A stretch of 64,000 nucleotides of DNA from an uncultured Hyphomicrobiales bacterium (GCA_943908365.1 CALTTH010000006.1:23314-87313), one strand, 5' to 3'. Shown: positions 51,548 to 60,734, counted from the first letter of the stretch. Numbers and translations: made by a program. The notes: generated by a model not told the origin, from the sequence alone.

Positions 51548-52942
51548 CTATCGGTCGCGTGTGACGGACATCTCACCGAAGATGCGAGCCATTTCCTTTT
51601 GAACGTCTCGTTCAGCATCCACAGGTGCATCCGAAAACTTTGGGTCGGGTTGCGGGTCAGGCGTCGTTGTGTCCAAGTTCACCGGTGGCGCCACGGCAAG
51701 CGGGCGCGGCAAATCAGTGGTGGCACCGGCACTTTTGGCGATCTCGGCTTCCAGGAAGCTTTCGAAATCACTGGTCAACTGGTCGCCGAAGACCGGACCA
51801 TTGTCACTTGGGGCCAGAGGTTCCGGTTTTGCGACAAGTGGCGCGACAGGCGTTGCGGATGCGGTGGTGACGCGCGGTATGGTGCGGTCGGCGGGAATCA
51901 CGCGGTCGCGGGCAGCGTCGAGAAAATCGACTGCGCTTCGCTCCGCTATCGCTGGCTCGCTCTGCCCAACCGGCTCTGGCTTTTCTTCCAACGTAGGCTC
52001 TGCCGTGAGCTTGGGCTCTGCGAATCCTCGGTCATAGGTTGTGGATACGACCGGTACGACGACCGGAGCAACGCCAGGGGCCTGTGAAGGGAGAGGGGAT
52101 TGTGAAGCAAGAGGCGCTTCTGAGGTCACAGGAGCTTGAGAAGCCGGTGCAGCATGCAGCTTCGTGTCCTCGTCCTGCTGCATGATGGCGGCGGCAACCA
52201 ACGGCGGTACGACTGGAATGGACGGAGCGACGGGCTCGCGGGCCAAGGTTCTCGGTGCTGGTGGTACGACCGCTTCGGGCGCCTCCCGGTTTGGGGTCGA
52301 CGCGGAGGGGGCGGCAGCAGAAACAGGAGGTGTCGCCGGCGTAGGCTGCGGCTTTCGGGCTGCGGGCTGCGGGGGAGCGACGGGGGCAGTAGGAACGGGT
52401 CTGGCGGTAACGGCTGGCGCTGGCGAAGGCGAGGCGGCTGGCTGAGGCTTCATCGGCGCGGTGCTCGCCATTGGCTTCCTGCGTTCCTCATTAGCCTCGG
52501 TCTTCATTTCGGGAGCGACGAATGCGGATGCAGGGAGAACATCCTCTTGCGGTGCCTGGGCGAGTGCGCGCTGTCGGTCGGTGGACACACTGCGGTCGGC
52601 ATCGCGTGCAATCAGGGCATCTTCCTGCGGATCGCGCACATCCTTCATGAACGGGATGGCACCAATGCCGCTTTCGATGACGATGTCCGTCGGCCCGCCA
52701 ATCATCACCAGATGCTCGACATTGTCACGGCGCACGAGAACGAGACGCCGCCTTGCATCGACAGCTGTCGCATCCAGCACCTGCAGGCGCGGCTGGCGGT
52801 TTCGTCCGCCACGGATGAACGGGGCAGAGCCACTGCGTCTGCGAATGAACCACAGGACGATGGCAAGCAGCAGGAGTGCAGCACCCACACCAACCACTGC
52901 AATGATCAGACGATTGCCATATGTGCCAATGAAATCTTCCAT
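51548..52942 (-). CDS. membrane-anchored FliO-like protein with long Pro/Ala-rich tail
   Basis: A protein of about 464 residues. A short N-terminus is followed by one transmembrane segment (LIIAVVGVGAALLLLAIVLWFI, read in parts, about residues 11-32), an arginine-rich stretch (RRRSG), and a FliO-like cytoplasmic domain (about 48-95: RLQVLDATAVDARRRLVLVRRDNVEHLVMIGGPTDIVIE in parts). The rest is a low-complexity tail rich in Pro, Ala, Val and Glu (about 110-420), ending in a short charged segment. FliO helps assemble the flagellar export gate, but no flagellar gene is near, and similar proteins exist in rhizobia next to cckA. The start is uncertain between 52942 and 52966. The role is unknown. 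Confidence 0.72.
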   Translation of the reverse strand: MEDFIGTYGNRLIIAVVGVGAALLLLAIVLWFIRRRSGSAPFIRGGRNRQPRLQVLDATAVDARRRLVLVRRDNVEHLVMIGGPTDIVIESGIGAIPFMKDVRDPQEDALIARDADRSVSTDRQRALAQAPQEDVLPASAFVAPEMKTEANEERRKPMASTAPMKPQPAASPSPAPAVTARPVPTAPVAPPQPAARKPQPTPATPPVSAAAPSASTPNREAPEAVVPPAPRTLAREPVAPSIPVVPPLVAAAIMQQDEDTKLHAAPASQAPVTSEAPLASQSPLPSQAPGVAPVVVPVVSTTYDRGFAEPKLTAEPTLEEKPEPVGQSEPAIAERSAVDFLDAARDRVIPADRTIPRVTTASATPVAPLVAKPEPLAPSDNGPVFGDQLTSDFESFLEAEIAKSAGATTDLPRPLAVAPPVNLDTTTPDPQPDPKFSDAPVDAERDVQKEMARIFGEMSVTRDR

Positions 52943-53453
52943 AACGGAGCCGGTCCCTTCAGCCATTTCGTGCAGCGGAAATGTACCCGCATTACATTTG
53001 TTCACAGAACGTGACGGGAAAAGACGATTTTTTTTCGCCCCGCACAAGAATTTATCCTGTTCGTCCACGAATTTGCTGCAAGTTTGACGAAAGCACCCGA
53101 CTATAGAGCTTGTCTCAGAGTGCACAGATGGCCGATATCGTTATTGGTTGTGCATGGGTGGTGCTTATAGATGGACGGAGCTTTTTGATATTTATGCAAA
53201 TTGGTACAAGGAAATAGAAGCGATTCCGTCGACGCGGCTGTTTTCGGCATGCCGCAAGAGCTAGTGGTCTGATTTTGGCATTTGCTACCGCTGGCAGAGG
53301 ACTCGAGAGCAAATGTCAAAATCATCAAGACCACTAGTAAGTTTTTGTTTCTAGTGGAATTTACGAATTTGACATTTGACTCCCAAGATCGCTGCGTGTG
53401 GGTATCAAATGTCAAATTCATTCCGCCAGCAGAACTGCAAGGGTAAAACCTCG
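52943..53453. other. 511-base divergent gap upstream of cckA
   Basis: The gap between the FliO-like gene and cckA holds presumed promoters for both and, at 53261-53429, a compound inverted repeat listed separately. I see no convincing gene in it; the open frames there have no ribosome site or conserved look. Confidence 0.5.
53261..53429. repeat. two adjacent inverted-repeat pairs built from one ~26-base motif
   Basis: Left pair: 53261-53286 (CTAGTGGTCT then GATTTTGGCATTTGCT) and 53308-53337, its inverted copy with a four-base insertion and one change. Right pair: 53351-53379 (CTAGTGGAAT, then GAATTTGACATTTGA) and 53405-53429, its inverted copy. All four arms share the core RATTTKRCATTTG preceded by CTAGTGG or a variant, so they appear to be four diverged copies of one unit arranged as two hairpins. 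The second hairpin ends 25 bases before the cckA start. This looks like a small dispersed palindromic element. Confidence 0.75.
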
Positions 53454-56063
53454 ATGACCAAGGTGCGTCAATCCACTGATAACGACTTTCCCTTGGTGGA
53501 CAGGCGTGGGCGCTCCGCCACCGTGCTTCGCATTCTATTGTTGGCGCTTGTGCTCGTCGCCGCTGCGATTGCTTTCGTTTACTTCAAGGACTCTCTCGAA
53601 AACGAGATCGTGCTCGGGATCCTAGGCGTTCTTGCAATGCTCGGGATTTTCTTCCTCGTGTCGTCCGTGATCGGTTTCATCGAGGTGATGCCGCAGTCTC
53701 AATCCGACGGGATGGCGCGGCGGTTTCTCTCGTCCCATCCTGAAGGCACGTTGATCACCGACACCAAGGGGCGGCTGGTTTATGCCAACGCCACCTATTG
53801 CCAGATGACTGGCGCGACCCGTGCGACGGACATACAAAGCCTCGAACAGCTTCTGTCGCGAGACCGGGAATCGACCGAGGCACTCTATCGCCTGATCAAC
53901 GGACTGCGAGAAGGACGGGATGGTTACGAGGAGTTTCGTCTCCTCAAACCTCTGAGCCAGTCGGCCGTCAGTCAGCCCGGTCCACGCTGGTTCCGGCTGA
54001 AGGCGCGTTTGCTGAAGGAGGTGAACGGGCAGGACCTGCACGTCTTCCAGATCGCCGACATTACCGCCGAGCGTGAGGATCAGGAACGTTTCTTCCGCGA
54101 ATTGCAGAACGCCATCGATTATCTCGACCACGCCCCTGCCGGCTTCTTTGCCGCAGGACGCAAGGGCGATATCGTATATCTCAACGCCACGCTTTCCGAA
54201 TGGCTGGGCATTGATCTTGCGCAGTTTTCACCGGGCTCTCTCAATGTGTCCGATATCGTTGCAGGCGAGGGGATGGCGCTGATTGAATCGGTTCAGCCGC
54301 ACGCGGGCGGCAATCGAACTGAAATGCTCGATCTTGACATGCGCCGGGTCAACGGCCAGAGCATGCCGGCACGTCTCGTCCACCAGGTAACGGCGGCGCG
54401 TGACGGTGCGCCAGGTGAAACCCGGACTCTCGTTCTCATGCGTCCCAAGGGGCAGGAGAACGCAGAATCTTCGTCCGCGATGCGGTTCACCCGCTTCTTT
54501 AACAACACACCGATGGCGATCGCGTCGCTGGATGGCGAAGGACGCATTTTGCGCACCAATGCGCCGTTCCTGAAGCTTTTTTCTGGTGTCGTCAGCCGCG
54601 ATGATATTGACAGCGCCGTCGCGTTCGAAACCGTGCTGCATGATAATGAGAAAGCCAAACTCGCACAGGCGATGAGTGCCGCCAAGGATCGTCAGGGCGA
54701 TATTCCGCCTTTCGATTCTCGCCATCCGAAAGACGAGACGCGCCACTTCCGTTTCTACGTCAATGCCGTCATCGACCAGAATGACGAGGCGCCTGAAGAG
54801 GTGGCGATCGTCTATGCGATCGAGGTGACTGAGCAGAAGGCGCTCGAAACCCAGATGGCGCAAACGCAGAAAATGAACGCCGTCGGTACGCTTGCAGGCG
54901 GCATCGCGCATGACTTCAACAATGTGCTCACCGCCATTCTGCTGTCGTCAGACCATCTGCTGTTGCAGGCGCGGCCGGCGGATGCAAGTTTCGCCGACCT
55001 GATGGAAATCAAGCGCAATGCGAACCGTGCCGCTGTGCTGGTGCGACAGTTGCTGGCGTTTTCGCGCAAGCAGACGATGCGTCCTGCCGTTCTCAATCTG
55101 ACCGACGTGATCGGTGATCTGCGCATGCTGGTCGACCGGCTGATTTCCGGCACCAACGTCAAGTTGGAAGTGGACTATGGCCGCGATCTCTGGCCGGTGA
55201 AAACCGACCTGTCGCAATTCGAGCAGGTGATGATCAATCTCTGCGTCAACGCTCGCGATGCCATGCCACAGGGCGGCAAGATCAAGGTGACGACCCGCAA
55301 CTTAGCGGCTGCCGAGGTCGCCGCCTTCGGCAAGACGGAGCTTCCGGCCGAAGACATGATGATGGTCGAAGTCGCCGATAACGGTACGGGCATTCCGCCG
55401 GAGATCATGGACAAGATCTTCGAACCCTTCTTCACCACCAAGGAGGTGGGCAAGGGCACGGGACTTGGTCTTTCCATGGTCTATGGCATCGTCAAACAGT
55501 CCGGTGGCTTCATCTATCCGGAATCGGAAGTGGGCAAGGGAACGGCGTTCCGCATTCTGTTGCCGCGCCATATCGTCGAGCCGGTACAGCCTGTGCCCGT
55601 CGTTCCTGGCGAAGAGGGTCAGACTACGGCTGCAGCAGCCGTCGCTGCCAAACCTGAAGCCAAGGATGAGCCGCTTGATCTGACCGGGAAGTCTGCCGTG
55701 GTGCTGCTGGTAGAAGATGAAGAGGCGGTGCGGCGCGGCGGCAAGCGTATGCTGGAAACGCGCGGCTATACCGTCTACGAAGCCGGCTCCGGCACCGAGG
55801 CCCTGGAGGTGATGGAAGAGCTGGAAGGAAAGGTCGATATCGTCGTCTCCGACGTCGTCATGCCTGAAATGGACGGACCTTCTCTGCTGCGTGAATTGCG
55901 AAAGTCCTATCCCGATCTCAAGTTCATCTTCGTGTCCGGTTATGCCGAAGATGCTTTCGCCAAGAACCTGCCGGCGGAGGCCAAGTTCGGCTTCCTGCCC
56001 AAGCCATTTTCGCTGAAGCAACTGGCTGTTGCCGTGCGCGAAATGCTCGATAGTGAGGATTGA
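53454..56063 (+). CDS. cckA: hybrid sensor histidine kinase CckA
   Basis: CckA is the membrane hybrid kinase at the top of the CtrA phosphorelay that controls the alphaproteobacterial cell cycle. The 869-residue product has two N-terminal transmembrane segments (about 26-46 and 54-76), PAS-like domains (about 90-470), the dimerisation domain with the phospho-acceptor histidine in GGIAHDFNNVL at about residue 486, the ATPase with NLCVNARDAMPQGG, VEVADNGTGIPPE and GTGLGLSMVYGIV, and a C-terminal receiver with the acceptor aspartate in VVSDVVMPEMDG at about residue 800. The ATG at 53454 follows AAGGG; upstream in-frame codons fall within the inverted repeats and are unlikely. Confidence 0.95.
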   Translation: MTKVRQSTDNDFPLVDRRGRSATVLRILLLALVLVAAAIAFVYFKDSLENEIVLGILGVLAMLGIFFLVSSVIGFIEVMPQSQSDGMARRFLSSHPEGTLITDTKGRLVYANATYCQMTGATRATDIQSLEQLLSRDRESTEALYRLINGLREGRDGYEEFRLLKPLSQSAVSQPGPRWFRLKARLLKEVNGQDLHVFQIADITAEREDQERFFRELQNAIDYLDHAPAGFFAAGRKGDIVYLNATLSEWLGIDLAQFSPGSLNVSDIVAGEGMALIESVQPHAGGNRTEMLDLDMRRVNGQSMPARLVHQVTAARDGAPGETRTLVLMRPKGQENAESSSAMRFTRFFNNTPMAIASLDGEGRILRTNAPFLKLFSGVVSRDDIDSAVAFETVLHDNEKAKLAQAMSAAKDRQGDIPPFDSRHPKDETRHFRFYVNAVIDQNDEAPEEVAIVYAIEVTEQKALETQMAQTQKMNAVGTLAGGIAHDFNNVLTAILLSSDHLLLQARPADASFADLMEIKRNANRAAVLVRQLLAFSRKQTMRPAVLNLTDVIGDLRMLVDRLISGTNVKLEVDYGRDLWPVKTDLSQFEQVMINLCVNARDAMPQGGKIKVTTRNLAAAEVAAFGKTELPAEDMMMVEVADNGTGIPPEIMDKIFEPFFTTKEVGKGTGLGLSMVYGIVKQSGGFIYPESEVGKGTAFRILLPRHIVEPVQPVPVVPGEEGQTTAAAAVAAKPEAKDEPLDLTGKSAVVLLVEDEEAVRRGGKRMLETRGYTVYEAGSGTEALEVMEELEGKVDIVVSDVVMPEMDGPSLLRELRKSYPDLKFIFVSGYAEDAFAKNLPAEAKFGFLPKPFSLKQLAVAVREMLDSED

Positions 56064-56366
56064 AGCGCCGCTTTTGCGGCCTCCAATCTGTGGCTTAAAC
56101 CATCTTCTTGTGGCTGCGCGGCGAAAAAATGCCGCGTAACTTTCGCACAACTTCCCCGCTGTAGCGTGAAACATGGGTCAAAGGCTCAGCTTTGGGCCTT
56201 TGACCTTCCGCCGTCCTTCTACTTTTCGCCGGACGTCATCAGATTATTGATTGCAGTGCAGCGCGAGGGGCTTAAAATCGACTGAGACAGACCTAAATAA
56301 GAAGAGGCGAAATTCTTGCTCGCACCCTTCATTGCTTGCGAGTTTGATTTTGGAGAATGATGAGAA
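56064..56366. other. 303-base gap between cckA and clpS with hairpins
   Basis: No gene is seen. Three stems occur: GCCGC/GCGGC at 56067-56080, CGCGGC/GCCGCG at 56117-56136, and the terminator listed separately. The second half (56225-56366) is less GC-rich and should hold the clpS promoter. Confidence 0.5.
56176..56216 (+). terminator. hairpin, probable terminator of cckA
   Basis: A perfect 10-bp stem GGTCAAAGGC/GCCTTTGACC (56176-56185 with 56196-56205, 10-base loop) is followed by TTCCGCC, a weak pyrimidine tail. It lies 113 bases after the cckA stop. Confidence 0.55.
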
Positions 56367-56720
56367 ATGATCGTTAAGTCGATCTACATGCAAGGCGACA
56401 GCGAAGGGGAGGACGGCGGAACGAACCGCGGAACGTCTGTTATCACCCGCACCAAGCCTAAGACAAAACGACCGAATTTGTACCGTGTTCTTCTCCTGAA
56501 CGACGATTACACTCCCATGGAGTTCGTCATTCATATTCTGGAGCGTTTTTTCCAGAAGGACAGGGATGCTGCCACCCGCATCATGCTGCATGTCCATCAG
56601 CATGGTGTCGGTGAATGCGGGGTCTTTACTTATGAGGTCGCAGAGACAAAAGTAAGCCAGGTCATGGATTTCGCCCGACAGCACCAGCATCCGCTACAGT
56701 GCGTCATGGAAAAGAAATGA
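56367..56720 (+). CDS. clpS: ATP-dependent Clp protease adaptor ClpS
   Basis: ClpS delivers N-degron substrates to ClpAP. The 117-residue protein has a flexible N-terminal part (about 1-35) that enters the ClpA pore and the folded core with PNLYRVLLLNDDYTPMEFVIHIL (in parts; the NDDYTPMEFV motif forms the N-end residue pocket) and later VHQHGVGECGVFTYEVAETKV. Rhizobia often have two ClpS paralogues; the copy next to clpA is usually called ClpS1. The spacing to clpA is 10 bases. Confidence 0.96.
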   Translation: MIVKSIYMQGDSEGEDGGTNRGTSVITRTKPKTKRPNLYRVLLLNDDYTPMEFVIHILERFFQKDRDAATRIMLHVHQHGVGECGVFTYEVAETKVSQVMDFARQHQHPLQCVMEKK

Positions 56721-56730
56721 GGATCGCAAC

Positions 56731-59229
56731 GTGCCAACTTTTTCCCCAAGTCTCGAGAAGGCGCTGCATCAGGCACTGACCTTTGCCAATGAGCGTCACC
56801 ACGAATACGCGACGCTCGAACATCTGCTTCTCGCTCTGCTCGACGACGTTGATGCAGCGGCCGTCATGGGCGCGTGCAATGTCGATCTCGACACGTTGCG
56901 CAAGACGGTGATCGACTATGTCGACAACGAACTTTCCAATCTCGTGACGGGCTATGACGAAGATTCCAAGCCGACCTCCGGCTTTCAGCGCGTCATTCAG
57001 CGTGCCGTCATTCATGTCCAGTCTTCCGGCCGTGAAGAGGTGACAGGCGCCAATGTGCTGGTGGCGATCTTTGCCGAGCGCGAGAGCCATGCTGCCTACT
57101 TCCTGCAGGAGCAGGAGATGACGCGTTACGATGCAGTGAACTACATTTCTCACGGTATCGGCAAGCGTCCTGGGTCGTCCCAGACCCGTACGCCACGTGG
57201 TGCTGACGAAGGCGACAATGAACCGAAGGCTGTCCGCAATGGTGGCGCAGAAGACGATGCAGCCGGTGCGAAGAAGCAGCCGGATGCGCTCAAAGCCTAT
57301 TGCGTCAACCTCAACGACAAGGCCAAGACCGGCCGTATCGACCCGCTGATCGGTCGTCATGAAGAGGTCAACCGTACCATTCAGGTTCTTTGCCGCCGCT
57401 CCAAGAACAACCCGCTTTATGTGGGCGATCCCGGCGTTGGCAAGACGGCGATTGCCGAAGGTTTGGCAAAGCGCATCGTCGAAGGCAAAGTGCCTGAGGC
57501 GCTGATCAACGACACGATCTTCTCGCTGGACATGGGCACGTTGCTGGCCGGTACGCGCTATCGCGGTGACTTTGAAGAACGCCTGAAGCAGGTCGTCAAG
57601 GAACTGGAAGAATATCCAGGTGCGGTGCTGTTCATCGACGAAATCCATACGGTGATCGGCGCAGGCGCAACGTCCGGCGGCGCCATGGATGCGTCCAATC
57701 TCCTGAAGCCTGCTCTGTCTTCCGGCGCTATCCGTTGCATCGGATCGACAACCTATAAGGAATACCGGCAGTTCTTCGAGAAGGACCGGGCGCTTGTTCG
57801 TCGCTTCCAGAAGATCGACGTCAACGAGCCATCCATCGATGACGCTATCGAGATCATGAAAGGTCTGAAGCCCTATTTCGAAGAGTATCACCATCTTCGC
57901 TACACCAACGACGCCATCAAGGCTGCGGTGGAACTGTCGGCACGCTACATTTCGGACCGCAAGCTTCCCGATAAGGCGATCGACGTGATCGACGAGACCG
58001 GTGCCGCTCAGATGCTGCTTCCGGCATCGAAGCGCCGCAAACTGATTACCGAGAAGGAAATCGAAGTCACGATCGCCACCATGGCACGTATTCCGCCGAA
58101 GACGGTTTCGAAGGATGACGAGATGGTTCTTGCCAATCTCGAGCAGGAACTGCGCTCTGTGGTCTACGGACAGGACACGGCAATCGAAGCCCTCTCTACG
58201 GCTATCAAACTGGCGCGTGCGGGCCTTCGAGAACCGAACAAGCCAATCGGTTCTTACGTCTTCTCCGGTCCAACCGGCGTCGGCAAGACCGAGGTCGCCA
58301 AGCAGCTTGCATCGTCGCTGGGGGTGGAAATGCTGCGCTTCGATATGTCCGAGTATATGGAGCGTCATACGGTCTCGCGCCTGCTCGGTGCACCTCCCGG
58401 CTATGTCGGTTTCGACCAGGGCGGTCTTCTGACAGACGGTGTCGATCAGCATCCGCATTCCGTCGTGCTGCTGGACGAAATCGAGAAAGCGCATCCGGAC
58501 ATCTACAACATTCTGCTGCAGGTCATGGATCATGGCTCGCTGACCGACCATAACGGCAAGAAGATCGACTTCCGCAACGTCATTTTGATCATGACGACCA
58601 ATGCGGGCGCTTCTGAAATGGCGAAGTCTGCGATCGGCTTTGGATCGTCCAAGCGCTCTGGCGAGGATGAAGAGGCGTTAAACCGCCTGTTCACTCCGGA
58701 ATTCCGCAACCGTCTGGATGCGATCATTCCCTTCTCGCCATTGCCAACTGCGGTCATCCACAAGGTGGTCCAGAAGTTCGTCATGCAGCTTGAGACACAG
58801 CTATCCGAGCGTAACGTCACCTTCGATCTGCACGACGATGCGGTCGCTTGGCTGGCTGAGAAGGGCTATGATGAAAAGATGGGTGCTCGTCCGCTTGGTC
58901 GAGTCATCCAGGAACACATCAAGAAGCCACTGGCGAACGAGATCCTCTTCGGCAAGCTGAAGAAGGGCGGCGTCGTGAGCGTCAGCCTCGACAAGACGGA
59001 CGACGGCACAGCTGGCCTCAAGCTCGATGTGTTGCCTGAGACGGTGCCCGTCAAGCCAAAGCCGGAGGCGGAACTGAAAGCCGCGAAGTCTCCTGGCAAA
59101 TCGAAAGCCAAGACTTCCAAGGCTGAAGAACAGGCTGAGGTTTTGGTGGCAGAGACCGATAAGAAGGACGAGGATGCCAAGCCACGTCGCAAGGGCAACA
59201 CCGTCCCGAAGGTCCCGAAGAAAAAGTAA
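56731..59229 (+). CDS. clpA: ATP-dependent Clp protease ATP-binding subunit ClpA
   Basis: ClpA is the unfoldase partner of ClpP. The 832-residue protein has the N-domain (1-145, start FSPSLEKALHQALTFANERH), AAA+ module 1 with GDPGVGKTAIAEGLAKRI near residue 232 and module 2 with GPTGVGKTEVAKQL near residue 515; the ClpP-contact loop is in the second module (IGFGS region). The start is GTG with GAGGA seven bases ahead. Beyond the usual end at about residue 765 there is a Lys/Pro/Ala/Glu-rich tail of about 65 residues. It is co-transcribed with clpS. Confidence 0.97.
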   Translation: MPTFSPSLEKALHQALTFANERHHEYATLEHLLLALLDDVDAAAVMGACNVDLDTLRKTVIDYVDNELSNLVTGYDEDSKPTSGFQRVIQRAVIHVQSSGREEVTGANVLVAIFAERESHAAYFLQEQEMTRYDAVNYISHGIGKRPGSSQTRTPRGADEGDNEPKAVRNGGAEDDAAGAKKQPDALKAYCVNLNDKAKTGRIDPLIGRHEEVNRTIQVLCRRSKNNPLYVGDPGVGKTAIAEGLAKRIVEGKVPEALINDTIFSLDMGTLLAGTRYRGDFEERLKQVVKELEEYPGAVLFIDEIHTVIGAGATSGGAMDASNLLKPALSSGAIRCIGSTTYKEYRQFFEKDRALVRRFQKIDVNEPSIDDAIEIMKGLKPYFEEYHHLRYTNDAIKAAVELSARYISDRKLPDKAIDVIDETGAAQMLLPASKRRKLITEKEIEVTIATMARIPPKTVSKDDEMVLANLEQELRSVVYGQDTAIEALSTAIKLARAGLREPNKPIGSYVFSGPTGVGKTEVAKQLASSLGVEMLRFDMSEYMERHTVSRLLGAPPGYVGFDQGGLLTDGVDQHPHSVVLLDEIEKAHPDIYNILLQVMDHGSLTDHNGKKIDFRNVILIMTTNAGASEMAKSAIGFGSSKRSGEDEEALNRLFTPEFRNRLDAIIPFSPLPTAVIHKVVQKFVMQLETQLSERNVTFDLHDDAVAWLAEKGYDEKMGARPLGRVIQEHIKKPLANEILFGKLKKGGVVSVSLDKTDDGTAGLKLDVLPETVPVKPKPEAELKAAKSPGKSKAKTSKAEEQAEVLVAETDKKDEDAKPRRKGNTVPKVPKKK

Positions 59230-59258
59230 AAGGTGTTCGTTGAGACACCCGGATACAT

Positions 59259-59292
59259 GGCGGCGGAGCTAACTCTCCGCCGCCTTTTCTTT
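59259..59292 (+). terminator. rho-independent terminator of clpA
   Basis: A perfect 10-bp stem (59259-59268 with 59275-59284, loop CTAACT) made of GGCGGCGGAG and its complement is followed by TTTTCTTTT. It starts 30 bases after the stop codon. Confidence 0.93.
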
Positions 59293-59581
59293 TGCGCAAC
59301 GCTATGCGCCTACGTGCGTGGTCGCGAGAGCATATCGATTTCGACTGCCGGGCCGGTGCGCTAATCGTGTCCAATCGGTTAGATCGCTCCTTAGGCATCA
59401 GCCCCTTTGCTCTCTCGCTTGTCGTGATCACAAACCCGCTGCATACTCTTGCGCAACACGCCTTAGCGTCATTTTAAGCACGCAGATTTCGAAAAGCATG
59501 ATAGACAGGCGTCGGCATGTGCCGAAGCATTTAGAACTTCGTTCAGGCCCCAGCGATCTGTCGATTCTTCCGGAACTGCCA
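59293..59581. other. 289-base gap before azlC, no gene seen
   Basis: The open frame of the AzlC gene continues upstream here, but this part has a composition rich in Arg, Ser and Cys and lacks any family resemblance, so I treat it as non-coding. It should hold the azlCD promoter. Confidence 0.45.
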
Positions 59582-60337
59582 ATGTCTACACATGGTGACA
59601 CGCATTCTCTTCCTCTCTGGTTTGCCAGGGGAATGATGGGAATATTCTCGCTTCCTTCTCTCATTCTCATGACGTCTTTTGTCGGGTTCAGTGCCTTTGC
59701 TCTGGAATCCGGCGTCACGCGCGGCGAGGCCGTGTTCATGACTCTGACCATTTGGGCCTTGCCGGCCAAGATGATATTGATCGGCTCCATGGTGAGCGGG
59801 GCAGGGATGGCCGCCTGTTTTCTGGCGGTGACATTGTCATCTATCCGAATGATGCCGATGGTGGCGTCGATCGTGCCGGATATGCGGACAGCGAAGACCC
59901 CCACATGGCTGCTGCTGTTTCTCTCCCACTTTGTAGCGATAACGGCTTGGGTTTACGCGACCCAGAACCTGACGAAAGTGCCTCGTGAAGCGCGCGTCGC
60001 ATGGTTTGCGGGTTTCGGCATCACTCTCACGCTCATCAATACAGCAATCGTCGCAATTTGCTACGGCGTGGTTGCTGCCTTTCCGCCGCTTGTCGCTGGC
60101 GTCCTATTCTTCCTGACGCCGGTTTACTTCATCTCTTCCATATGGGCCTCTGCGCGACATTCGGTCGTCAAGGTGGCCTTCATCATAGGAGTGATCGGCG
60201 GACCCTTGTTCGCCTTGATCGAGCCCGAGTTCGATATTCTCTATGCAGGGATCGGTGGAGGAACACTCGCCTATCTGATCGACCGCTTCTGGTTTCGCCG
60301 CAAAATCGTCCCATCGTCGACGGAGGGCGAGCCATGA
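59582..60337 (+). CDS. AzlC-family branched-chain amino acid export protein
   Basis: The large subunit of an AzlCD-type exporter, of 251 residues with several membrane segments. Family-like stretches include FARGMMGIFSLPSLILMTSFVGFSAFALE near the N-terminus (in parts), TLTIWALPAKMILIGSMVSGAG, and SIRMMPMVASIVPDMRT, which carries the typical AzlC RxxP core. The ATG at 59582 is preceded by CGGAA and fits the family start; an ATG at 59498 would add 28 residues without homology. Its TGA overlaps the next ATG by four bases, so the two genes are coupled. Confidence 0.85.
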   Translation: MSTHGDTHSLPLWFARGMMGIFSLPSLILMTSFVGFSAFALESGVTRGEAVFMTLTIWALPAKMILIGSMVSGAGMAACFLAVTLSSIRMMPMVASIVPDMRTAKTPTWLLLFLSHFVAITAWVYATQNLTKVPREARVAWFAGFGITLTLINTAIVAICYGVVAAFPPLVAGVLFFLTPVYFISSIWASARHSVVKVAFIIGVIGGPLFALIEPEFDILYAGIGGGTLAYLIDRFWFRRKIVPSSTEGEP

Positions 60338-60675
60338 CCGATGCCTGGTGGGCACCTTATCTCTTCATCGCGCTTGCTGGCTGGATCGCTACCGATATCT
60401 GGCGATGGCTTGGTGTTGTGGCAGGAAACAAGCTGAAGGAAGAATCGGAGGCATTGCATTGGGTGAGGGCAGTCGCCACAGCGCTGGTGATGGCAGTGAC
60501 AGCGAAGCTCATCGTCTTCCCGACGGGGGCGCTGTCGCACTCGCCAATGGAGCTTAGAATCGGTGCTGCGGTCATCGGCTTCATTGCGTTTCTGGCAAGC
60601 GGTCAGCGAGTCATTGTCGGGGTGATTGTTCCGATCGCTGTCCTGGCAAGCGGTCTCCTCATCCTTGGCCTATAG
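60334..60675 (+). CDS. AzlD-family branched-chain amino acid export protein
   Basis: The small subunit of the AzlCD pair. The 113-residue protein has about four hydrophobic segments (around 8-24, 45-60, 70-88 and 95-112), and a conserved-looking WVRAVATALVMAVTAKLIV segment. Its ATG lies in the last codons of azlC (ATGA overlap). Together AzlC and AzlD export branched-chain amino acids or analogues in other bacteria; the substrate here is not known. Confidence 0.8.
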   Translation: MTDAWWAPYLFIALAGWIATDIWRWLGVVAGNKLKEESEALHWVRAVATALVMAVTAKLIVFPTGALSHSPMELRIGAAVIGFIAFLASGQRVIVGVIVPIAVLASGLLILGL

Positions 60676-60734
60676 AGGATATTAAGTCTGCCACCCTAAT
60701 ATCTTGCTTGGTATCTCCAGCAAGGATCTCTGGT

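Noticed and set aside
53101..53421. 106-codon open frame upstream of cckA on the minus strand
   Set aside because: It runs through the inverted repeats, has no ribosome site and low-complexity content, and looks non-coding.
56704..58551. 615-codon open frame antisense to clpS-clpA
   Set aside because: It mirrors the strongly conserved clpA gene in GC-rich DNA, has no ribosome site and no recognisable family; long antisense frames are expected at this composition. The same applies to frames antisense to mfd, glnA and pdhC.
59318..59581. Extended N-terminus of the AzlC protein
   Set aside because: The upstream part of the frame is Arg/Ser/Cys rich with no membrane or family character, and the ATG at 59582 has a better ribosome site.
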